A stretch of 15,556 nucleotides of DNA from Ruminococcaceae bacterium UBA5450 (lineage in GTDB: Bacteria; Bacillota; Clostridia; Oscillospirales; Acutalibacteraceae). Made by a program: the position numbers and the translations under genes. The stretch covers positions 385-15,940 of the forward strand of contig DIQY01000131.1 in NCBI GenBank assembly GCA_002424295.1, read 5' to 3'. Below the pieces are notes generated by a model, which was not told the DNA's origin, made no database searches, and saw only the letters and a program-made list of their open reading frames with translations. Shown piece after piece: positions 1-7,352 of the stretch; positions within the stretch are counted from its first letter, which is position 1; each line of letters starts with the position of its first letter.

Positions 1-2432
1 TCTTCAATATGAATAGAAGTAAAGACATCTTCGCGGACAACTTTTTCACTAATCAGAACAGCGTCCTCATAGTTGTAACCTTCCCATGTCATAAAGCCGA
101 TCAGAGCATTTTTACCGAGCGAAATTTCGCCGTCTTTGGTAGCCGGTCCATCCGCTAGGACATCGCCCTTTTGGACCCGATCATTTGCATTGACAACCGG
201 AACCTGATTGATACAGGTCCCCTGATTGGAACGCATAAATTTAATAATATGATAAGAATCGAGATTTCCGTCATCAGTGATGACTTCTACTCTATCTGCG
301 CTGACACTCTTGACAACACCGGCATGCTTTGCCAGCACACAGACGCCACTATCAACACCGGCTTTATATTCCATGCCGGTCCCCACGATTGGAGCCTCCG
401 TTGTAAGAAGCGGCACTGCCTGCCGCTGCATGTTGGAACCCATCAATGCACGGTTGGCGTCATCGTTCTCCAAAAATGGAATCATCGCTGTTGCTACAGA
501 GACAACCATCCGCGGAGAAACATCCATATAATCGGCTTTTTCGGCTTCCACTTCCACGAACTGATCGCGGTAACGGCCGTTAACCTTTGCATGTAGAAAA
601 CGCCCGTCTTTATCCAGCGGCTCATTTGCCTGTGCGACGATAAAATCATCTTCCACATCAGCTGTCATATAGACAACATCTCTTGTAACAATGCCAGTCT
701 TTTTATCGACTTTCCGGAAAGGAGCTTCGATAAAGCCATATTCATTAATCCGGGCAAAAGTTGCCAGATAAGAAATCAGACCAATGTTCGGGCCTTCAGG
801 CGTCTCAATTGGGCACATACGTCCATAATGCGTATCGTGAACATCACGGACTTCGAATCCTGCACGGTCACGAGAAAGGCCTCCAGGTCCCAAAGCAGAA
901 AGACGACGTTTATGCGTCAGTTCAGCCAATGGGTTTGTCTGGTCCATAAACTGAGACAATGGAGAAGATCCAAAAAACTCCTTGATGGCGGAAGTCACCG
1001 GACGAATATTGATCAGGGAATGCGGAGTCAGAACTTCGAGTTCCTGTGCCTGCAGGGTCATACGTTCACGAATCACTCTCTCCAAGCGAGAAAAACCAAT
1101 TCGGAACTGATTTTGCAGTAATTCGCCGACTGAACGGATTCGGCGGTTGCCCAAATGATCAATATCGTCTATGGTCCCGAGTCCAATCGCCAAGCAGTTC
1201 ATATAATTAATCGTTGCAAAAATATCATCAATAATGATATGCTTCGGAATCAATTCATCAATTCGGCTGCGAATTGCATCTTTAAGCTCGTCTCCGGTTG
1301 CGCCGGATTCCAGAATCTCATTGAGAATCGTAAAGCGAACACGTTCATTTACGCCGCATTCCTCTTTCGCATCAAAATCGACAAATTTCCGGATATCGAC
1401 CATCCCATTAGAAAGGACTTTGACTTCTTTCTCATTGACTGTCACACAGACACAGGAAACCCCTGCATCATCCATTTCATGGGCAAGCTCCATGCTGACA
1501 ACAGCGCCTGCTTCAGCCATCAACTCTCCTGTAGAAGGATTCACCACGGGTTGGCTCAAAGTCTGGCCGACGATACGACCGGCAAGATTTAATTTTTTAT
1601 TGTATTTATAACGGCCTACACGGGAAAGATCATATCGACGATCATCAAAGAACAGGCCATTCAAATGGGCCTGTGCGCTCTCAATAGTCGGCGGCTCACT
1701 TGGACGAAGCTTTTTATAAATCTCAAAAAGAGCTTCTTCTGTATTCTTACAGGGGTCCTTCTCAATTGTGGCATGCATCCGATCATCGTCACCAAAATAA
1801 TCATAAATCTCTTGATCGGTTCCGAGTCCCAGCGCTCGGATAAGAATTGTTACCGGCATTTTACGGTTTTTATCGATCCGCACATAAAAAACATCATTCG
1901 CGTCATTTTCATATTCCAACCATGCGCCACGATTCGGAATTACCGTAGAGCTAAAAAGTTCTTTACCGGTCTTATCGTACTCCATCTTATAGTAGACGCC
2001 CGGAGAACGAACCAACTGAGAAACGATTACACGTTCAGCACCATTGATTACAAAAGTACCGCCCTCTGTCATCAGCGGGAAATCGCCCATAAAGACGTCG
2101 GATTCCTTGATTTCTCCGCTCTCTTTATTGAGCAGCCGGGCGGTCACATGTAAAGGCGCCGCATAAGTGGCATCGCGCTCTTTACACTCTTCCACGGAGT
2201 AGTTAGGCTTATCGGTATCCAGATGATAGTCGATAAAATCCAAAACCAGATTTCCCGTGTAGTCAGTAATGCCCGAAACATCTTTAAAGACTTCCTTGAG
2301 ACCTTCATCCAGAAACCACTGATAAGAATTTTTCTGGATTTCGATCAGGTTGGGCATTTCCAAGACTTCGTCAATCTTGGAAAAACTCATCCGGACATTT
2401 TTTCCCACCTTAACCGGTTTGACATTCACCAT
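1..2432 (-). CDS. rpoB: DNA-directed RNA polymerase beta subunit, N-terminal ~810 residues (3' end outside window)
   Basis: Catalytic beta subunit of bacterial RNA polymerase, which forms one side of the active-site cleft with beta-prime. The reverse strand reads MVNVKPVKVGKNVRMSFSKI at the start. Further on come the lobe motif NGAERVIVSQLVRSPGVYY and the rifampicin-pocket stretch SQFMDQTNPLAELTHKRRLS around residues 493-512, followed by GRMCPIETPEGPNIGL. The frame stays open to the left edge, where REDVFTSIHIEE is read, so about 400 C-terminal residues are missing. I chose the ATG at 2432 because GGAG (2447-2444) lies 9 nt upstream. In-frame ATGs at 2453 and 2474 have weaker or no Shine-Dalgarno and would add 7 or 14 residues; an in-frame TAA lies upstream of both. 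The usual upstream gene rplL is absent here. Residue 491 is Pro where E. coli has Gln510; the Asp516, His526 and Ser531 equivalents are unchanged. Confidence 0.97.
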   Translation of the reverse strand, partial: MVNVKPVKVGKNVRMSFSKIDEVLEMPNLIEIQKNSYQWFLDEGLKEVFKDVSGITDYTGNLVLDFIDYHLDTDKPNYSVEECKERDATYAAPLHVTARLLNKESGEIKESDVFMGDFPLMTEGGTFVINGAERVIVSQLVRSPGVYYKMEYDKTGKELFSSTVIPNRGAWLEYENDANDVFYVRIDKNRKMPVTILIRALGLGTDQEIYDYFGDDDRMHATIEKDPCKNTEEALFEIYKKLRPSEPPTIESAQAHLNGLFFDDRRYDLSRVGRYKYNKKLNLAGRIVGQTLSQPVVNPSTGELMAEAGAVVSMELAHEMDDAGVSCVCVTVNEKEVKVLSNGMVDIRKFVDFDAKEECGVNERVRFTILNEILESGATGDELKDAIRSRIDELIPKHIIIDDIFATINYMNCLAIGLGTIDDIDHLGNRRIRSVGELLQNQFRIGFSRLERVIRERMTLQAQELEVLTPHSLINIRPVTSAIKEFFGSSPLSQFMDQTNPLAELTHKRRLSALGPGGLSRDRAGFEVRDVHDTHYGRMCPIETPEGPNIGLISYLATFARINEYGFIEAPFRKVDKKTGIVTRDVVYMTADVEDDFIVAQANEPLDKDGRFLHAKVNGRYRDQFVEVEAEKADYMDVSPRMVVSVATAMIPFLENDDANRALMGSNMQRQAVPLLTTEAPIVGTGMEYKAGVDSGVCVLAKHAGVVKSVSADRVEVITDDGNLDSYHIIKFMRSNQGTCINQVPVVNANDRVQKGDVLADGPATKDGEISLGKNALIGFMTWEGYNYEDAVLISEKVVREDVFTSIHIE

Positions 2433-2614
2433 TGGCAGAATCACTCCATTCATGTATTTGCCACTTTCTGGCATTTGAAACGAAAGCGTCTTATTTTAAA
2501 TCTCTTGCACCACTCTTTGCAATCCAGCGAATTACTCTTGCCTTTTTACAAAGAACATGATAATATAAATAAGTAATCGAATAGGCACACTTATCTATGA
2601 TGATGCAGTATATT

Positions 2615-2643
2615 ATTTTATAACAAGTTGAAAGAATTGTCAA
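2615..2643 (-). promoter_or_regulatory. Sigma-A type promoter of rpoB
   Basis: On the minus strand a perfect TTGACA -35 (2643-2638) is followed after 17 nt by TAAAAT (2620-2615). Transcription would start near 2608, leaving a leader of about 175 nt before the rpoB ATG at 2432. That leader holds an 8-codon mini-ORF (2558-2532) with no clear ribosome binding site. The strength of the match and the lack of an upstream rpl gene suggest rpoB is transcribed from here independently. Confidence 0.75.
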
Positions 2644-2685
2644 GGAAATCCAATGATTTCTCTTGACTTTTTATTTTTTAGGTAC

Positions 2686-2734
2686 TAATAGGGCTTGCTA
2701 TCTGTAAAAAGCGGACAGCAAGCCCTATTATTTT
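2686..2734 (+). terminator. Perfect 14-bp inverted repeat, possible intrinsic terminator
   Basis: TAATAGGGCTTGCT (2686-2699) and AGCAAGCCCTATTA (2717-2730) are perfectly complementary and enclose a 17-nt loop. On the plus strand the hairpin is followed by TTTT (2731-2734), as in a short-tailed Rho-independent terminator. On the minus strand no U tract follows, so it does not look like a terminator for the gene ending at 2918. No plus-strand gene ends nearby, so its role is unclear; it could stop antisense transcription leaving the rpoB region, or bind a protein. Confidence 0.45.
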
Positions 2735-2917
2735 GCCTTGTTCTAATAAACAAAGCTGTCAATCAATCTTCTTTCTTAAAATGCGCTTAGGATTGTTTTC
2801 TCGCTAGTTTCCTGCCTGGATAGGCCCCCCCTACCCTAAAAACAATCTACAATATTCATGAATCCAGCTTACAGACTGCTGATTAACCTCATCCTCATCT
2901 TTTTGTTCTGCTCCTCT
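2735..2917. other. Gene-free stretch with a foldable element around a C7 tract
   Basis: Between the inverted repeat and the stop of the coiled-coil gene I find no ORF with a ribosome binding site. Within it, GATTGTTTT (2791-2799) and AAAACAATC (2839-2847) form a 9-bp outer stem. Inside lies a smaller hairpin in which TAGG and CCTA flank a run of seven C residues (2825-2831). The segment matches no RNA family I could recognise. It could be an RNA element, a remnant of a mobile element, or chance. Confidence 0.35.
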
Positions 2918-3499
2918 TTAATGGTTCTCCGGATTTTTTCCATAAAGCTGAAGCAAAAGTCTTTGGCTAAACTCAAGTTCTATTTTTAATTTTTGGTTTT
3001 CTTGTGTTTTTTGGGCCAGCTCTTCCCGCAAATGGTTCAGCTCTTTTGTCATCTCTTCAGATTGATTCGGAACTACAACGGGACTCTTCGCTAAAACATC
3101 TTGTTGCTGTGGCTCTTTCTTTAGTTTCAAATTTAGGACACTTTTCTTGTTTAAAGTGCTTTCCTTGGAGCTTATTTCGATCGGAAAATTTTCTCGCAGA
3201 GGGGCAGGAGCCAAATCATTTTTAAAGGGAATTCGATATTCCTTCTTTTCTGTCCGGCGTTTTGTTTGATTCGTTTGATTGGGTTCCAAATGTAAATTTT
3301 CAGCCGACTTTTTCGGAACTGTATTTGGCTGTGAAATACTGACAATACGGCAGTCCGGAGTCACTTTGTAAAACCCTTCCGGCAGCTTCATTTGTTCCCG
3401 TATCGAAACTTGTTTTAAAGGCTGCAATTCCTGCGTCTTTTCTGTGTCTTCCGACATTTTCTCTAAATCTAAATTCTCTGCAACGATTTCTTCACGCAT
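2918..3499 (-). CDS. Hypothetical protein with C-terminal coiled coil (193 aa)
   Basis: I do not recognise this protein. Starting at the ATG at 3499 it has 193 residues, with AAAGGAG upstream at suitable spacing; the longer open frame to 3694 runs through the divergent promoter and into the opposite-strand endoglucanase gene, so I reject it. There is no signal peptide or membrane segment, so it is probably cytosolic. Residues 1-35 are acidic. A short ordered-looking motif, LPEGFYKVTPDCRIVSIS, lies at 39-56. Residues 60-145 are rich in K, N, Q, T and P and look disordered, with a basic patch KRRTEKK at 80-86. Residues 147-187 show heptad-like Leu/Glu/Lys spacing typical of a coiled coil. The gene is divergent from the endoglucanase, and the space between them appears to hold both promoters. 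A scaffold or regulatory role is possible but unsupported. Confidence 0.7.
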   Translation of the reverse strand: MREEIVAENLDLEKMSEDTEKTQELQPLKQVSIREQMKLPEGFYKVTPDCRIVSISQPNTVPKKSAENLHLEPNQTNQTKRRTEKKEYRIPFKNDLAPAPLRENFPIEISSKESTLNKKSVLNLKLKKEPQQQDVLAKSPVVVPNQSEEMTKELNHLREELAQKTQENQKLKIELEFSQRLLLQLYGKNPENH

Positions 3500-3523
3500 A
3501 AAACAAATTTCTCCTTTAAAAGA

Positions 3524-3552
3524 TTGTTTCTTCGGAATTTTCCGGATATAAT
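3524..3552 (+). promoter_or_regulatory. Promoter of the GH5 endoglucanase gene
   Basis: TTGTTT (3524-3529) is followed after 17 nt by a perfect TATAAT (3547-3552), with a predicted start near 3559. The AAGGAGG ribosome binding site lies about 20 nt further on, ahead of the ATG at 3589. The -35/-10 spacer contains a small inverted repeat, CGGAA-TT-TTCCG (3533-3544), which is a candidate operator. Confidence 0.65.
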
Positions 3553-3576
3553 AATTGGTAAATGTATAAATTATAA
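3548..3576 (-). promoter_or_regulatory. Possible promoter of the coiled-coil gene, overlapping the endoglucanase promoter
   Basis: On the minus strand TTATAA (3576-3571) and TATTAT (3553-3548) are 17 nt apart. The -35 is weak, matching 4 of 6 consensus bases. The -10 overlaps the plus-strand -10 almost completely, so the two promoters would compete for polymerase. Confidence 0.35.
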
Positions 3577-3588
3577 GGAGGGCATGCC

Positions 3589-4605
3589 ATGAAACGGCTC
3601 TCACTGTTTTTGTTTGCTTCTGTCTTCTGCCTCTTTCTTCTCGCTGGATGTTCCACACAAACCGCTGAAAAAGCAGAGCCTCCTGTATTAACAAAATGTA
3701 TTAATATTGGGAATTGTCTAGAAGCCCCAAAAGGGGTCAGCTGGGATGTTCCCATGGACCCATCTTACTTTTCTCTGATAAAAAAGGCAGGATTTCAATG
3801 TGTACGGCTCCCGGTGCGTTTTTCCGACTATGCGGATAAAAGCCGCCCGGATTATCTTCTGGATGAATCTTTCTTAAAAAAGATCGATTCTTATATCAAT
3901 GAAGCTCTCAGCCAAAACCTAACCCTGGTTCTGGATTTGCATCACTTTATGGAAATCATGGACAAACCTAATGATAACATTAATTGCTTAACCGCTATTT
4001 GGGATCAGCTCTCACGGCGATATAAAGATTATCCAAATACGCTTGTTTTTGAGCTGCTCAATGAGCCACAAGGGAATTTGGACAGTGCAACCTGGAACAC
4101 CTATTTGCAAAAAATCGTTCAAACGATTCGCAAAAATGATACCAAGCATTACTTAATCGTTGGCGGTGCAAACTACAATTCCATTGATTCTCTTCCAGCG
4201 CTGGAGCTTCCAAAAGATGATCGTTTAATTGCAACGGTCCATTACTATGAACCCAATAATGTTACGTTTCAAGGAGATCCTTATCACATAGGGTTTGAAA
4301 ACCTCCATGGGATCACATGGACCGGGAAAAGCGAAGAAACCGCTTATCTGAAAATGCGGTTGGAAACCGCCAAGAAATGGGCCGATGCACACAATGTTCC
4401 TCTCTTTCTAGGGGAATTTGGAATCAGCCGTGAAGCTCCTGCACAAACAAGGGTAGCTTGGACTAGCGCAGTCGTTCAGGAATGCGAAAAATCGGGAATC
4501 AGTTATGGATATTGGGAATTTGCTTCTGGATTTGGTATCTATGACCTTGGCACTTCCACTTGGAACACCAATATGCTGAACGCATTAGTTGGAAGCGGTT
4601 CTTAA
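3589..4605 (+). CDS. ccsZ: Lipoprotein endo-beta-1,4-glucanase, glycoside hydrolase family 5 (CcsZ-like)
   Basis: Secreted cellulase that cleaves beta-1,4-glucan. Residues 1-21 are a lipoprotein signal ending in the lipobox LLAGC (Cys21), so the enzyme should be anchored to the outer face of the membrane. The rest is one GH5 TIM barrel with no carbohydrate-binding module. The family residues are visible: Arg73 in VRLP, LHH at 117-119, the acid/base Glu159 in LNEP, His218 and Tyr220 in VHYYEP, the nucleophile Glu276 in LGEFG, and Trp309 in YWEF. The start is fixed by AAGGAGG 8 nt upstream. It lies opposite and convergent to the cellulose synthesis operon and its stop overlaps that of the acetyltransferase gene. 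In Clostridioides difficile the GH5 enzyme CcsZ is encoded with the cellulose synthase, so a role in trimming or releasing nascent cellulose is likely. The ccsZ name is inferred from context; a general GH5 lipoprotein glucanase is the alternative. Confidence 0.88.
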   Translation: MKRLSLFLFASVFCLFLLAGCSTQTAEKAEPPVLTKCINIGNCLEAPKGVSWDVPMDPSYFSLIKKAGFQCVRLPVRFSDYADKSRPDYLLDESFLKKIDSYINEALSQNLTLVLDLHHFMEIMDKPNDNINCLTAIWDQLSRRYKDYPNTLVFELLNEPQGNLDSATWNTYLQKIVQTIRKNDTKHYLIVGGANYNSIDSLPALELPKDDRLIATVHYYEPNNVTFQGDPYHIGFENLHGITWTGKSEETAYLKMRLETAKKWADAHNVPLFLGEFGISREAPAQTRVAWTSAVVQECEKSGISYGYWEFASGFGIYDLGTSTWNTNMLNALVGSGS

Positions 4606-5846
4606 TGAGCAGCCTGCAAACCATCATCCGAATAGAACGTAAAGAAATCTGTTGTTAAATTCTGCGGAGAAAAGCTGACAAAAACATCATCAAAATGATA
4701 TTGATCAATGACATCCTGGATATTTCCACCATAGTAGCGCGGGTCGATCATATAGACTTTCGAACAGCCCAGCGAGAAGAATGATGCCACTGGTACCATC
4801 AGTGAATCCTTAATAAACAAGACTTTTTTTCCATCTGGATGATCGAAATTGGTAATTTCCGCAAAGCCCGGATTTCCATCCATATAAGTGAAATATTTAT
4901 CGCACTCTGCATCATAAATATCTCCACCCGAAAGCATAGAGGTAAAGCAAACCGATTGCTCAAAACGTCCGTTGGCTGTGATTGCCTGATTGCTTCCCTG
5001 TGCATAAAAGAAATAATTGGTATCAAATTTGGGATAAATAAAATCAAAATCTTCCGCTCCGGAATACAAAATTCCCTCCTTACGACCCATTGACCCCAGA
5101 TATGAATTTTTATAAATAATCTGATTGTAATTATTGATATCTGTATAATAGGCTTTATTAGGGAATTGAAAATCATACTTCTTGTCTACTACATCTGCAA
5201 AACTTTTAAATGCATTAAAGGCAGTTTGGACCTTCCAATGATGATCCGTCTGATAAAAACTATCTTGCGTATAAGTCCCATTCTCTTTCATAACTTCCCG
5301 AAAATCTAATGTGTCAACCTGATTGTTGCGCATTTCATCCAAGAACAAATCTGCAGTTTCGTTCGCATAATTATAGGGGATTCCTTTTTCAAACTTGGTA
5401 ACCCCTTCAATATATTTATCAGGCGTCATCACATACATGACATGGCTGCCTACCGACTCAGCATCCTTTTTTAATCGTTCCATTCGCTCTGAAATCGTCT
5501 GAACATCGTTGGGACCTGTCGTAAAATAGGTATAGTGCAGAGAACCATCTTCGGCTTTTACGACTTCAAAATTATTTGTTTCCTTTTTATCCATCAGCTT
5601 TTGTAAATAGCCATAAGTTTCAATAAAGCCATACTTTCCAAATACTTCTGTACTAGCAGTATTGTTAAGATTGGTGACTAAATTTGAAAAAGTCTCCGGT
5701 TTTTCAGAGGCACTTGATGTATGGTAGTCACTGACATCTTTTTGCAAAGAAGGAAATACTGTCTGAATGTTTAAAAGAGCCATTACAAAAAGGAGCGTAA
5801 CGAACAAGGCCGCTGTCACTGTTTTTTTCATAAAAAAATGTTTCAT
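4602..5846 (-). CDS. ccsI: AlgJ/AlgX-type SGNH O-acetyltransferase (CcsI/WssI-like), membrane-anchored
   Basis: Extracytoplasmic enzyme of the DHHW/AlgX-AlgJ group, which puts acetyl groups onto exopolysaccharide. An N-terminal segment (about residues 9-29) is a signal anchor; the remaining ~380 residues should lie outside the cell. The hallmark TDHHW at 200-204 gives the Asp201/His203 pair that corresponds to the catalytic DxH of AlgX, and FIKDSLMVP around Ser348 supplies the likely nucleophile. The usual GDS motif is here KDS. AAGGAGC precedes the ATG by about 8 nt. The gene starts 15 nt after the MBOAT gene, the normal pairing, since MBOAT proteins carry acetyl groups to such partners. By analogy with WssI and the clostridial CcsI it would acetylate cellulose. 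Its stop shares bases with that of ccsZ on the other strand. The family is fairly certain; the cellulose substrate is inferred from neighbours. Confidence 0.85.
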   Translation of the reverse strand: MKHFFMKKTVTAALFVTLLFVMALLNIQTVFPSLQKDVSDYHTSSASEKPETFSNLVTNLNNTASTEVFGKYGFIETYGYLQKLMDKKETNNFEVVKAEDGSLHYTYFTTGPNDVQTISERMERLKKDAESVGSHVMYVMTPDKYIEGVTKFEKGIPYNYANETADLFLDEMRNNQVDTLDFREVMKENGTYTQDSFYQTDHHWKVQTAFNAFKSFADVVDKKYDFQFPNKAYYTDINNYNQIIYKNSYLGSMGRKEGILYSGAEDFDFIYPKFDTNYFFYAQGSNQAITANGRFEQSVCFTSMLSGGDIYDAECDKYFTYMDGNPGFAEITNFDHPDGKKVLFIKDSLMVPVASFFSLGCSKVYMIDPRYYGGNIQDVIDQYHFDDVFVSFSPQNLTTDFFTFYSDDGLQAAH

Positions 5847-5861
5847 TTAACCTTGCTCCTT

Positions 5862-7352
5862 TCAAAATTGAAAATAAATAAAAGGATTATAACTGCCTTT
5901 TACCAGATAAGATACACATACAACGAACAATAAAATCATTCCAACCGGGTACAGAATTTCCATAACCCGATGAAAGGGGACCTCCATATAGACGGATTTT
6001 TCGTCATAGGGAGGTTCTTTTGAAATACGGCGTTCGGTAAGAATTCCCTTGGCCAAAAACTGATTGACAATTCCAACAACGGGCATAGAAAAGACAGTAC
6101 AAAGAACAAAAAATACCCAAAATTCTTTTAGGAACATTGAAGCATAGTCATTCCAAAATCCATTTTGGACAAAGTTAAACATGCTCTGAATATAATCCAT
6201 TGCTTTCGGCAGGGAATCCGAGCGGAACAACACCCACCCCAATACAATGACTAAGAGCGCATAAAGATGGCGAACAGCATCTGGAACATTCATCTTTTCA
6301 AAATGGAAAACTCTCTCCCACGCAATACAGATAAAATTCAAAACTCCCCACGCCAAAAAAGTCCAGTTTGCGCCGTGCCAGATCCCTGTTGCAATCCATA
6401 CCACTGCAAGATTTCGGATCACCTTATCCTGATTGCGCATCCGTGATCCTCCAAGCGGAATATAAAGATAATCGCGGAACCATGCGCCCAATGTAATATG
6501 CCATCTTCTCCAAAACTCGCTGATGGATTTAGAAATGTAAGGATACCAAAAATTTCGTGGCAACTGAAAACCAAACATCAGCCCAAGTCCAATCGCCATA
6601 TCGGAATATCCTGAAAAATCAAAATAAATTTGGAAAGTATACGCAATCGCGCCCATCCATGCCAGTCCAACCGGCAATTTTTCCATCTGTTGCAGAGAAA
6701 AGATCCGATCTGCCACGATTGCCATACTATTTGCCAAAAGAACCTTTTTCCCGAGCCCAACTAAAAAGAAGCAAACCCCGGAGGAAAACTTTTGTACGGT
6801 TTCTTTGCGCCCATAAATCTGAGGCTCAAAATCCGTATATTTTGTAATTGGACCCTGCGTTAATTTTGGAAAAAAAGAAAGATACAGTGCAAAATTCAGC
6901 AGATTTTTTTGAACCCCAACACTTCCTCTATAAACATCAATTCCATAAGAAATCGCCTGAAAGGTAAAAAACGAAATTCCAATTGGTAATGCAAAGGTAA
7001 ACTGCCCTACATCAATCGGTGAAGTCATAAAATAATTGACTGTCTGAACGGCAGATGAAAGATATTTAAAGACAAAAAGCAAAGCCAGATTAAAGATGAT
7101 AGACAAAGTTAAGAAAAAGATCTTACGTCCTTTAGAATTCTTGGTATAGCCAATCAAAAGTCCAAATCCATAATTGACCAAAATGGAAAGGATCAAAATA
7201 CCGATATTTTTTGGTTCCCCAAAGGCATAAAACGCCAAGCTGCAGATCAGTAAAATAATGTTTTTGAACGTGATTGAAAAGGAAAACAAATAATATAACA
7301 GCAATGATGCCGGAAGAAAATAAAATAAAAAGGATAAGCTCGAAAAACTCAC
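5862..7352 (-). CDS. ccsH: MBOAT-family O-acyltransferase, AlgI-type (CcsH/WssH-like)
   Basis: Polytopic membrane protein of 496 residues with about ten hydrophobic segments, of the membrane-bound O-acyltransferase family. AlgI-type members pass acetyl groups from a cytoplasmic donor across the membrane to an AlgJ/AlgX partner. Visible marks are DFSGYSDMAIGLG (245-257), FWRRWHITLGAWFRDYLYIPLG (His285), and the invariant histidine His326 in GIWHGANW. The start is GTG at 7352, with AAGGAGG 7 nt upstream inside the preceding gene; GTGA overlaps the TGA of the ccsB-like gene by 4 bp, so the two are probably translationally coupled. The first 15 residues already follow the usual AlgI start (SFSSLSFLFYFLP). 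Length is normal for AlgI. Cellulose as final acceptor is inferred from the operon; no AlgF/WssG-like third acetylation protein is encoded here. Confidence 0.9.
   Translation of the reverse strand: MSFSSLSFLFYFLPASLLLYYLFSFSITFKNIILLICSLAFYAFGEPKNIGILILSILVNYGFGLLIGYTKNSKGRKIFFLTLSIIFNLALLFVFKYLSSAVQTVNYFMTSPIDVGQFTFALPIGISFFTFQAISYGIDVYRGSVGVQKNLLNFALYLSFFPKLTQGPITKYTDFEPQIYGRKETVQKFSSGVCFFLVGLGKKVLLANSMAIVADRIFSLQQMEKLPVGLAWMGAIAYTFQIYFDFSGYSDMAIGLGLMFGFQLPRNFWYPYISKSISEFWRRWHITLGAWFRDYLYIPLGGSRMRNQDKVIRNLAVVWIATGIWHGANWTFLAWGVLNFICIAWERVFHFEKMNVPDAVRHLYALLVIVLGWVLFRSDSLPKAMDYIQSMFNFVQNGFWNDYASMFLKEFWVFFVLCTVFSMPVVGIVNQFLAKGILTERRISKEPPYDEKSVYMEVPFHRVMEILYPVGMILLFVVCVSYLVKGSYNPFIYFQF

Noticed and set aside
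171..2576. Several plus-strand open frames across 171-2576
   Set aside because: They lie opposite a continuous, clearly recognisable rpoB reading frame or in its leader, and none encodes a recognisable protein.
2663..2691. Plus-strand TTGACT/TAATAG promoter-like pair
   Set aside because: The -10 lies inside the arm of a perfect inverted repeat and no gene or clear RNA follows. I kept it only as a remark.
2855..2885. Plus-strand GAATCCAGCTTACAGACTGC resembles the 3' end of RNase P RNA
   Set aside because: The conserved 5' part (GAGGAAAGTCC-type) is absent in the preceding 400 nt, which are AT-rich and contain the rpoB promoter. The likeness is too short.
3500..3755. Minus-strand open frames reaching 3694 and 3755
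   Set aside because: They run through the divergent promoters and into the antisense of the ccsZ signal peptide. The ATG at 3499 has the only good ribosome binding site.
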